DNA from: CAZRHH01 sp964599885
GTDB taxonomy: Bacteria; Chloroflexota; Dehalococcoidia; DSTF01; JACRBR01
DNA: 27,402 nt
Direction of reading: 5' to 3'
Assembly: GCA_964599885.1 (NCBI GenBank)
Contig: CAZRHH010000043.1
Coordinates: 1 to 27,402, forward strand
Under the pieces are notes generated by a model. That model was given only the letters and a program-made list of their open reading frames with translations, did not search any database and was not told where the DNA came from. This document shows, one piece after another, positions 21,733-27,402 of the stretch (positions within the stretch are counted from its first letter, which is position 1; each line of letters opens with the position of its first letter). A program made the position numbers and the translations under genes.

Positions 21733-22572
21733 ATGACGAACCAAACAGAGGATAAAGCACGATTCCGCAGGCAGCGCACCGAACAGGCGATTCAGCTTGC
21801 GATGCAGAGCCGGTGGGACGACGCCATCGCCGCCAACCGCGCGATCATCGCCGTCTTTCCGGGCGAAGCCGACGCGCACAATCGCCTCGGTAAGGCACTG
21901 ACCGAGACCGGAAAGATCAAGGAAGCGCGGGAGGCATACCAGCGCGCGCTCGAAATTGAGCCGACCAACGGCATCGCGCGCAAGAACCTCGACCGCTTGG
22001 CCACGATGAAGGCGAAGACCGAGCCCGACCGCGCCCAGCAGGTCGACACCAGCCTGTTCATCGAGGAGATGGGCAAGAGTGGCATCACCACGCTGCGCCC
22101 ATCGAACCTCAAGACGCTGGCGACGCTCTCCGCCGGCGACGAGATCGCCCTCAAGCCGGTCGGCTCCCGCCTCACCGTCGAAACGATGGGCGGCGAATAC
22201 GTCAGCGACATCGAGCCGAAGCTCGCGTTGCGGATCTCGAGGCTGCTGACCGGCGGCAACAAATACGCCGCCGCTGTCGCCGGCATCGGAACCGATTCGG
22301 TTCGCGTCATCATCAAAGAGACGTTCCAGCACCCGACGCAGGTCGGCCGCCTCTCCTTCCCGGCGGGCAAGGCCGGCGAGGTCGTGCGCGCATACACCAA
22401 GGAGAGTCTGGTCCGTTCCGATCTGGACGATGACGAGGACTATCTCGAAGATACAGAAGACTGGGACGACACCGAGGCCGATGCCGAGACCGAAACCGCA
22501 GCCCCGCGCGACGTTAGCCTTTTCGACGCAGCGCGTGACGAAGACGGCGACGACCGCGAGTTCGAAGAGTAG
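21733..22572 (+). CDS. Tetratricopeptide-repeat protein with acidic tail
   Basis: A 279-aa protein. Two TPR-like units cover about residues 14-81 (AIQLAMQSRWDDAIAANRAI, then LGKALTETGKIKEAREAYQ), showing the usual W-LG-Y-A-F-A-P pattern. The central part (about 110-215) is a separate beta-rich domain with LSAGDEIALKPVG and YVSDIEPKLALRIS; I do not recognise it by name. The last 40 residues are strongly acidic (DLDDDEDYLEDTEDWDD). Such a layout suggests a cytoplasmic protein-protein scaffold. ATG at 21733 has AGAGGA upstream; an earlier in-frame start is less well placed. It is divergent from the glyoxalase II-like gene, and a small hairpin follows its stop. Confidence 0.8.
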   Translation: MTNQTEDKARFRRQRTEQAIQLAMQSRWDDAIAANRAIIAVFPGEADAHNRLGKALTETGKIKEAREAYQRALEIEPTNGIARKNLDRLATMKAKTEPDRAQQVDTSLFIEEMGKSGITTLRPSNLKTLATLSAGDEIALKPVGSRLTVETMGGEYVSDIEPKLALRISRLLTGGNKYAAAVAGIGTDSVRVIIKETFQHPTQVGRLSFPAGKAGEVVRAYTKESLVRSDLDDDEDYLEDTEDWDDTEADAETETAAPRDVSLFDAARDEDGDDREFEE

Positions 22573-22614
22573 CCGTCTGAGGACCGGGAATTAGGGACTG
22601 GGTTCTGACAGAGG

Positions 22615-22632
22615 AGCGCTCGAAGGAGCGCT
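22615..22632 (+). terminator. Weak hairpin after the TPR gene
   Basis: AGCGCTC (22615-22621) pairs with GAGCGCT (22626-22632) around a GAAG loop, about 43 bp after the stop. No T-run follows, so it is at best a weak or factor-dependent terminator. Confidence 0.35.
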
Positions 22633-22705
22633 GCTTCCGTATTTCCGGTTTGACCGATCGGCCTCCCACTGCCCGCTTCCCGCGTCCAGCGGCTAGGATG
22701 CCAGC

Positions 22706-23434
22706 ATGAGCGAAAAACCCCGCATCGGGGTGACCCGCTGGGGCGACGTACCTGCGGAAGCGCGCGACCGTTACTGGGCGCGCGTCGCGGAAGCGGGTGG
22801 CGAAGTTATCGATCTCGATGAGGCAGCTGCGCCGCGCGTCGTCGACCTGGCACCGACGCTCGACGCGCTCGTACTGACCGGCGGCATCGACGTCGATCCA
22901 GCGGTCTACGGCGCCGAACGCCATGTGAAAGTCAAAGAGACAGCCAGCGCCCGCGACGAGATGGAACTGGCGTACCTCGACGCGGCGTTACGGCGTGACA
23001 TACCGGTGCTCGCCATCTGCCGCGGACACCAGCTCCTCAACGTTGGTTTCGGTGGCGCGCTCCTGCAACACGTCGATAGCGGCGAGCACCGCGCCGACTT
23101 CCGCACCGAGGGCTACCCCTCGCGCTGGCACGACGCCCGCGTCGAACCCGGCTCGAAACTCGCCGCCGCGCTCGATCAAGCCACGCTCGAGATTAACTCA
23201 CGCCACCATCAGGCCGTCACCGCATCGACACTCGGCTCTGGCCTCCGTCCCGTCGCCTGGGCGCACGACGACGGCGGCGAACTGATCGAAGGCATGGAGA
23301 GCCAGCAGCACCGCTGGGTCGTCGGCGTCCAGTGGCACCCCGAGCGTCTCGAAGATCACAAGCCGGCCTTCGCACCCGGCATGCGCAAACTATTCGACGC
23401 ATTCGTCGCCCAGGCGGTCAGGTTGCGCGCGTAG
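22706..23434 (+). CDS. Class I glutamine amidotransferase-fold hydrolase, PuuD-like (peptidase C26)
   Basis: A 242-aa protein of the gamma-glutamyl-gamma-aminobutyrate hydrolase family. The nucleophile elbow VLAICRGHQLLN has C105, and the catalytic pair H211-E213 sits in VQWHPERLED. The oxyanion-type segment LVLTGGIDVDPAVYG (about 57-70) and HHQAV near 167 are also typical. Relatives remove gamma-glutamyl groups in putrescine use or act on related amides; the exact substrate is unknown. It is cytoplasmic. ATG at 22706 has a TAGGATG site upstream. It is not next to putrescine genes; it lies after the TPR gene (134 bp) and converges with the DUF6941-like gene. Confidence 0.9.
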   Translation: MSEKPRIGVTRWGDVPAEARDRYWARVAEAGGEVIDLDEAAAPRVVDLAPTLDALVLTGGIDVDPAVYGAERHVKVKETASARDEMELAYLDAALRRDIPVLAICRGHQLLNVGFGGALLQHVDSGEHRADFRTEGYPSRWHDARVEPGSKLAAALDQATLEINSRHHQAVTASTLGSGLRPVAWAHDDGGELIEGMESQQHRWVVGVQWHPERLEDHKPAFAPGMRKLFDAFVAQAVRLRA

Positions 23435-23536
23435 CGTCAGTTAGTGGCCGTGTGGATGAGCGGTGGCGGAGGCGAATTCCATCTTCCAGCCTCCACCCTC
23501 CAGTGCCCCGACGAAGAGCGCGAGAGATCCATCGCG

Positions 23537-23980
23537 TCAGCGGTTCCGCTTGGAGATCCGGAACGGCACCGACTTCGCCAGCGTGCCATCCAGCAGCAGA
23601 TCGACCATAGCCTCCGCCGGCCGCTCGAGCTTGATCGTCACGTTGATCGACAGCATCACGCGCTGCGTCGTGCCCGCGGGTAGCCCCGCCGCGCGCCCTT
23701 GCTCGAACTCGCCGCCGATCTGCCCCAGCGTCGCGCCGTCTTCGAGCCGCACCACGACCTTGAACTGATGCCGTTGATTCGTCTCCATCCACGGCACGAG
23801 AATGCCCGCCGCCACGGACATCTGGTGCTGCGACGGAAACTCCTTCGCCCAGATGTGAGACCAACCCCCGCCCAGCACGTACAGCTTCTCGCCCTGCACC
23901 TGCGCCGCGTCCGCGAGGATCACAAAGTCGGCGGTGATCGCACCGTCAGGCGGTCGCATCTCCTCCGTTTCGTCGCCCAC
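23537..23980 (-). CDS. DUF6941-like small protein
   Basis: A protein of 147 residues if it begins at GTG 23980, or 140 from the ATG at 23959. The GTG overlaps the stop of the LCP gene (TAGTG), suggesting translational coupling; the ATG has GGAGGAG almost adjacent, which is too close to be ideal. The conserved core is DFVILADAAQVQGEKLYVLGGGW, here split between residues 18 and 40, followed by a beta-sandwich pattern with FKVVVRLEDGATL and MLSINVTIKLERPAE. This pattern matches a family of small proteins found with no known function. It has no signal peptide. It is the second gene of a two-gene operon behind the LCP protein and converges with the PuuD-like gene. Confidence 0.72.
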   Translation of the reverse strand: MGDETEEMRPPDGAITADFVILADAAQVQGEKLYVLGGGWSHIWAKEFPSQHQMSVAAGILVPWMETNQRHQFKVVVRLEDGATLGQIGGEFEQGRAAGLPAGTTQRVMLSINVTIKLERPAEAMVDLLLDGTLAKSVPFRISKRNR

Positions 23981-25095
23981 TACGGTGTCACGCCGGCGAT
24001 CGCCAGCAGTTCAGCAGCGCGCGCGCCGGCCGCAGCGTCGCCGAACGCCTCGGTGATGATCTCTTGCACCTTCACGGGATCCAACAGTTGGATCGATGCC
24101 GAACAACTGCCGCACGAAACCGATGCATCGGCCAGTGACTTCGTCTTTAACTTGTTGTCCGGCACCTTCTTCAGCATCGAGAGCACGCCCGCCGACTGCC
24201 GCGCGCTCATATCCGTGTCAACCGCGCCTTTGAACGCGCTGTACGCGCCGGGCAACCGCAGTATCGACATCGGCGATGACGCGCGGTCGATCAGCGCCGA
24301 GCCAACGCGCTGCTGCCGTTCGATCCGGTCGAAGTCCGACGAGCCTTCGCGGATGCGCCCGTACGCTACGGCCTCGTAGCCGTCGAGGTGCAGCTTGCCC
24401 TCGGGGAAGAGTTGCGGGACGACGTTCACGTCGTCGTCGGAATAGTTGCTCTGCCCGAATTCGACCGGATTGTCGATCGTTACGCCGCCCATCGCATCGA
24501 TCAATTTCTTGGCGTTGTACTGATCGAAGATCACGTAATGATCGATCTTGATCCCAAGGTTGTGCTCGACCGTCTCAGCCACGGCTTCCGGCGCAGCGCT
24601 CGCATCATCAGACGAGTAGTTGTACACGAACGCAGTATTGATACGGTCCTGGCTGAAGCTTCCGTCGCCGTTCGGAATCTCCATCAGCGCGTCTCGCGGA
24701 ATGCTCAGAAACGCCGCCTCGTCCTTGTTCGGGTCGATGCGCAGCACCAATACGGTATCCGCCCGGCTTGCGCCCGTCTCGTTGGGCCTCCGGTCGAGTC
24801 CGATGACCAGTACGGTATATGGGCGGTTCGGCAGTCCGAACAACACCGGGGCGCCGCCTGGGAACGGCACCGCCACCCGCGCGTCTACGACCGGCAACGG
24901 TAACGGCTGCACCGTCGTCACGACCGCCACCGCAAAGTAGGCGACGATGAGCAGTACGGCGTTACGAAGCCAGTGCGAGCGCTTCCGCCGCGGCGGTGCG
25001 AGTACCTCCGTCGGCGCGGGCATCGCAACGGCGGCGGGGCCGGTCTGGTGCGGGCGGCGGTCGCGGAGCTGCCCGTATGCCTCGAAGTCTTCCAT
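23980..25095 (-). CDS. LytR-CpsA-Psr (LCP) family protein
   Basis: A 371-aa protein with a cytoplasmic tail of about 45 residues, one membrane helix (NAVLLIVAYFAVAVVTTV, about 45-62) and an outer LCP domain. The LCP domain shows VLVIGLDRRP, SRADTVLVLRIDP, AFLSIPRDALMEIP, INTAFVY and GRIREGSSDFDRIERQQRV. Their Asp and Arg residues bind the pyrophosphate of polyprenyl-linked glycans. Known members attach teichoic acids, capsule or arabinogalactan-type polymers to the cell wall. A late pair of Cys (SCGSCS) near residue 335 is unusual and may form a disulfide. The start is set at ATG 25095; ATG at 25107 or 25110 is also possible, and none has a strong ribosome site. It is divergent from ispF (98 bp). 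In a wall-poor lineage the acceptor would be unclear. Confidence 0.88.
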   Translation of the reverse strand: MEDFEAYGQLRDRRPHQTGPAAVAMPAPTEVLAPPRRKRSHWLRNAVLLIVAYFAVAVVTTVQPLPLPVVDARVAVPFPGGAPVLFGLPNRPYTVLVIGLDRRPNETGASRADTVLVLRIDPNKDEAAFLSIPRDALMEIPNGDGSFSQDRINTAFVYNYSSDDASAAPEAVAETVEHNLGIKIDHYVIFDQYNAKKLIDAMGGVTIDNPVEFGQSNYSDDDVNVVPQLFPEGKLHLDGYEAVAYGRIREGSSDFDRIERQQRVGSALIDRASSPMSILRLPGAYSAFKGAVDTDMSARQSAGVLSMLKKVPDNKLKTKSLADASVSCGSCSASIQLLDPVKVQEIITEAFGDAAAGARAAELLAIAGVTP

Positions 25096-25193
25096 GACAG
25101 GACGCATCATAGCGGACGGCGTAGTGCGCCATCAGGTGCGAATGTACCGACTCTGCCGGTGCGTTCTACCTAGCATCGCGTTAGCATGGCGCG

Positions 25194-25661
25194 ATGAGGA
25201 TCGGCCAGGGACTCGACGTACACGCCTTCGCCGACGGCCGCCCACTCCTCCTCGGCGGCGTCGAGATACCGCACGACCGCGGCCTTGCCGGATATTCTGA
25301 TGCCGATCCGCTGATTCACGCCGTCATCGACGCGCTGCTTGGTGCCGCCGCGATCGGCGACATTGGCGGCATGTTCCCGTCGTCCGACGCGCGCTGGGCG
25401 GGTGCCAGCAGCATCGACCTGCTGCGCACGGCGTACGCCGCCGTCCGCGCCGCCGGCTACACGCTTGTCAACATCGATGCCACGATCGTCGCCGAATCGC
25501 CGAAGCTCGCACCTCACGCCGCCGCGATGCACGCGAACCTCGCCGCGGCGCTTGGAATTGACATAAACTGCGTGTCCGTGAAGGCTACCACCACGGACCG
25601 ACTCGGCTTCACAGGCCGTGCCGAAGGCATTGCCGCCTTCGCGGTCGTGCTGCTAGAGTGA
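25194..25661 (+). CDS. ispF: 2-C-methyl-D-erythritol 2,4-cyclodiphosphate synthase
   Basis: A 155-aa protein of the usual length. Metal ligands match E. coli numbering: D8 and H10 (GLDVHAF) and H42 (PLIHAVIDALLGAA). The substrate motif KATTTDRLGFTGRAEGIAA is intact near the C-terminus. It makes the cyclic diphosphate in the non-mevalonate isoprenoid pathway in the cytoplasm, as a trimer. Position 34 is Tyr where E. coli has His (GYSDADP for HSDGDV), so a phosphate contact differs, though metal binding is retained. No ribosome site is clear before the ATG at 25194; another ATG eight bases upstream is out of frame. ispD is not visible. It is followed after 215 bp by cysE. Confidence 0.95.
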   Translation: MRIGQGLDVHAFADGRPLLLGGVEIPHDRGLAGYSDADPLIHAVIDALLGAAAIGDIGGMFPSSDARWAGASSIDLLRTAYAAVRAAGYTLVNIDATIVAESPKLAPHAAAMHANLAAALGIDINCVSVKATTTDRLGFTGRAEGIAAFAVVLLE

Positions 25662-25683
25662 ACACCACGATTTCCCGCGGGTT

Positions 25684-25836
25684 ATTCGGTAAAGTGCCTG
25701 GAAACCGAGTTGTCATGGCGATGCCCGAAGTCCCCGGTTCGGTGATGCTTCCCCAGCTTCGAGCAGGGGTGCCTTGCTGTTGTCCCAAGGGGTGTTTCGC
25801 CTTTCGGACACCCCGCGACTGACCGACAACAGCACC
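25684..25836 (+). promoter_or_regulatory. Highly structured leader RNA before cysE, class unknown
   Basis: The ispF-cysE gap holds several hairpins on the plus strand: ATTCGGT with ACCGAGT (near 25685-25712), CCGAA with TTCGG (near 25729-25747), and CCCC-A-GCT-TCG-AGC-A-GGGG (25751-25769). A nested stem follows: TGCTGTTGTC (25775-25784) pairs perfectly with GACAACAGCA (25825-25834) and encloses GGGGTGT (25789-25795) with ACACCCC (25808-25814). The ribosome site of cysE (AGGAGG at 25861) lies 27 nt after the last stem. There is no T-box consensus and no T-run. A cis-acting control RNA or a small RNA is likely; the ligand is unknown. Confidence 0.55.
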
Positions 25837-25876
25837 GGCTAGCTTTTCACCGCAATATCGAGGAGGCGCCGTCCTC

Positions 25877-26653
25877 ATGTCTGTCCTGAAGTCCATCAAA
25901 CGCGATATCGACGCGATCCGCGAACGCGATCCTGCCGCAAAGAGCGCCGCGGAGGTTGTGCTTGCGTACCCCGGGTTCCACGCGCGTCAGCTTCATCGGC
26001 TTGCCCACACGCTGCACCAGCGCCGTGTTCCCGTACTCCCGCGCGTCATCTCCAACTTCAGCCGCTTCGCCACAGGCATTGAGATTCACCCGGGCGCCAA
26101 GATCGGCGAAGGTCTGTTCATCGATCACGGGATGGGCGTCGTCATTGGCGAGACGGCCGAGATCGGCGACGACTGCCACATCCTGCAAGGCGTGACGCTC
26201 GGCGGCACGAGCATGCATCGCACCAAGCGCCACCCGACGCTTCGTAACGGCGTCACACTCGGCGCCGGCGCCAAGTTGATCGGCGCGGTCGAGATCGGCG
26301 ATAACGCGCGTATCGGCGCCGGATCGGTCGTCGTCACCAACGTACCGGACAACGCCACAGTCGTCGGGGTTCCCGGGCACGTCGTCTCGTTTCACGATCC
26401 CGGCAGCGACACCATCACCAAGCTCCCGGATCCGGAGTGGGATCGCATCGATGCGCTTGAGCGTCACATGGAGCGCATGGACCGGCGTCTGCGCTCGCTG
26501 CAAGGCAAGCTCGAAAGCCTCGGCGCGCAGGTGACGGAGCACGCGCCCGATGCAACGGAGCCGTTGCATCTGCACAAGCTGCGCGTCGCCGCTGGCGAAC
26601 TGGATGACGAAACGCCGGCCAAGCCGCTTCCGAGAGAGGCAGCTAGCGGTTGA
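25877..26653 (+). CDS. cysE: Serine O-acetyltransferase
   Basis: A 258-aa protein. An N-terminal helical part leads into left-handed hexapeptide repeats, with EIHPGAKIGEGLFIDHGMG (about 73-91), VVIGETAEIGDDCHILQGV and TLGGT, then HPTLRNGVTLGAGAKLIGAVEIGDNARIG in two blocks. The His in IDHGMG is the catalytic base of this family. It acetylates L-serine with acetyl-CoA, the first step of cysteine synthesis, and usually pairs with CysK. The N-terminus is short, as in Bacillus-type CysE. Beyond the repeats there are about 80 extra residues with a likely coiled coil (LERHMERMDRRLRSLQGKLE). ATG at 25877 has AGGAGG 10 nt upstream. It overlaps cysS by 4 bp, so cysteine supply and charging are coupled. 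Confidence 0.95.
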   Translation: MSVLKSIKRDIDAIRERDPAAKSAAEVVLAYPGFHARQLHRLAHTLHQRRVPVLPRVISNFSRFATGIEIHPGAKIGEGLFIDHGMGVVIGETAEIGDDCHILQGVTLGGTSMHRTKRHPTLRNGVTLGAGAKLIGAVEIGDNARIGAGSVVVTNVPDNATVVGVPGHVVSFHDPGSDTITKLPDPEWDRIDALERHMERMDRRLRSLQGKLESLGAQVTEHAPDATEPLHLHKLRVAAGELDDETPAKPLPREAASG

Positions 26654-27402
26654 TCCGCTTCACCAACACGCTCACCCGCCAACTTGACGAATTTCAACCG
26701 CAGGGCGACACCGTGTCGCTCTATGTCTGCGGCATCACGCCATATGACGAATCGCACATCGGCCACGCGATGAGCTATGTGGTGTTCGATGTGGTGAAGC
26801 GTTACCTCAACTGGCGTGGCCATACCGTGCGCCACGTCCAGAACTTCACAGATATCGACGACCGCATCATCGAGCGCGCCAACCGGCTCAAGATCGGCAC
26901 GGACGAACTCGTGCAAAAGTACATCGACCTGTACACGGCCGACATGCGCGATCTCAACGTGCTGCCCGCCGACGAATACCCGCGCGCCACGCGCGAGGTC
27001 CCGGAGATGATCGAGATGATCAGCGGGCTCATCCAGAAGGGCTACGCCTACGAAGCCACATCGCCGCAAAGCGAGTGGTCCGACGTGTACTACCGTGTAT
27101 CGGCGAAATCCGACTACGGTCAGCTCTCGCACCGTACACAGGACTCACTGCTCGCTGGCGCCCGCGTCGAGACCGGCGAACACAAAGAGAACGCCGCGGA
27201 CTTCGCGCTCTGGAAGGGCGCCAAGGCGAACGAGCCTTCCTGGGACAGTCCGTGGGGCAAAGGCCGCCCCGGCTGGCACATCGAGTGCTCGGCGATGTCG
27301 CTGAAGTACCTCGGCGCGCAGATCGATCTGCACGGCGGCGGCGAGGATCTGATCTTCCCCCACCACGAGAACGAGATCGCCCAGACCGAGGCCTACACAG
27401 GT
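26650..27402 (+). CDS. cysS: Cysteinyl-tRNA synthetase, N-terminal part
   Basis: A TTG codon at 26650 overlaps the cysE stop (TTGA), and the frame stays open to the right edge: 251 codons of the roughly 460 expected. The class I signature is SHIGHAMSYVV (HIGH motif). The zinc site that selects cysteine is complete: Cys in YVCGITPYD, Cys in WHIECSAM, then His and Glu in FPHHENEIAQ. The KMSKS loop lies outside the window. The enzyme charges tRNA-Cys in the cytoplasm. The TTG start is chosen because the protein begins IRFTNTLTRQ, as related enzymes do, and no ATG is near. It is co-transcribed with cysE and shares the structured leader. Confidence 0.95.
   Translation, partial: MIRFTNTLTRQLDEFQPQGDTVSLYVCGITPYDESHIGHAMSYVVFDVVKRYLNWRGHTVRHVQNFTDIDDRIIERANRLKIGTDELVQKYIDLYTADMRDLNVLPADEYPRATREVPEMIEMISGLIQKGYAYEATSPQSEWSDVYYRVSAKSDYGQLSHRTQDSLLAGARVETGEHKENAADFALWKGAKANEPSWDSPWGKGRPGWHIECSAMSLKYLGAQIDLHGGGEDLIFPHHENEIAQTEAYTG

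Noticed and set aside
22615..22632. Strong intrinsic terminator after the TPR gene
   Set aside because: The hairpin has only 7 bp and no T-run; kept only as a weak feature.
23434..23537. GGAGGC/GCCTCC inverted repeat between the PuuD-like and DUF6941-like genes as terminator
   Set aside because: Only 6 bp with a loop of about 15 nt and no T-run; too weak to call.
25714..25755. Fluoride riboswitch resemblance (GGCGATG and a later GTGATG)
   Set aside because: The pairing needed for the pseudoknot is missing, and the downstream genes cysE-cysS do not fit fluoride resistance.
25684..25770. tRNA gene in the ispF-cysE gap
   Set aside because: A GGTTCG is present, but no acceptor stem, anticodon arm or T-arm of the right lengths can be formed.
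25684..25836. T-box riboswitch before cysE-cysS
   Set aside because: No AGGGTGGnACCGCG-like sequence at the 3' side and no terminator T-run; the only TGGA lies near the 5' end of the leader.

Overview
The window is GC-rich bacterial chromosomal DNA with short intergenic gaps and ribosome-binding sites of the AGGAGG type. I see no phage, transposon, CRISPR, rRNA or tRNA. The mix of Baeyer-Villiger and FAD monooxygenases, an LLM-class flavin oxidoreductase, haloalkane-dehalogenase-type hydrolases, a sulfatase, a DUF2855 protein, an NhaA-DsbA fusion and an ispF / cysE-cysS housekeeping block suggests a free-living member of Chloroflexota (Dehalococcoidia/SAR202-like) or possibly Actinomycetota. 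This placement is an inference from gene content only.

Region 1 (1-11477) looks catabolic. The C-terminal part of a flavin monooxygenase enters from the left edge. It converges on a tight seven-gene minus-strand operon running from 7041 down to 1130: an unrecognised small protein, an RNase Z-type metallo-beta-lactamase hydrolase, a lipoprotein split by a single-base frameshift, a DhlA-like haloalkane dehalogenase, a DUF1330-like protein, a DUF2855 protein and a second dehalogenase-type hydrolase. Divergent from it is a 753-aa type I arylsulfatase, followed by a convergent TetR regulator and then a divergent beta-propeller-like protein. The two divergent intergenic regions carry nearly the same 17-bp palindrome (TGACACTCGCAGTGTCA, 16 of 17 identical). 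In both, the palindrome lies exactly 7 bp from a TTGACA box, and it also overlaps or fills the core of the opposing promoter. I infer that the TetR protein controls its own gene, the sulfatase, the seven-gene operon and the beta-propeller gene as one regulon. The substrate is unknown; the enzymes suggest a halogenated and/or sulfated organic compound.

Region 2 (11555-20292) holds a five-helix membrane protein with a large exported His/Cys-containing domain, a small membrane protein, an FAD oxidoreductase, an LLM flavin oxidoreductase, an NhaA antiporter fused to a DsbA-like thioredoxin domain, a small DUF1330-like gene broken by a one-base deletion, and a lysyl-oxidase-like lipoprotein. Two strong inverted repeats precede nhaA.

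Region 3 (20293-27402) is more housekeeping: a cold-shock protein with a long leader and a textbook terminator, a glyoxalase II-like hydrolase, a TPR protein, a PuuD-like glutamine amidotransferase-fold hydrolase, a DUF6941-like protein, an LCP-family cell-envelope protein, ispF, and cysE overlapping cysS. Between ispF and cysE lies a highly structured leader that I cannot assign to a known riboswitch class. Two genes carry single-base frameshifts, so either real decay or assembly error must be considered.
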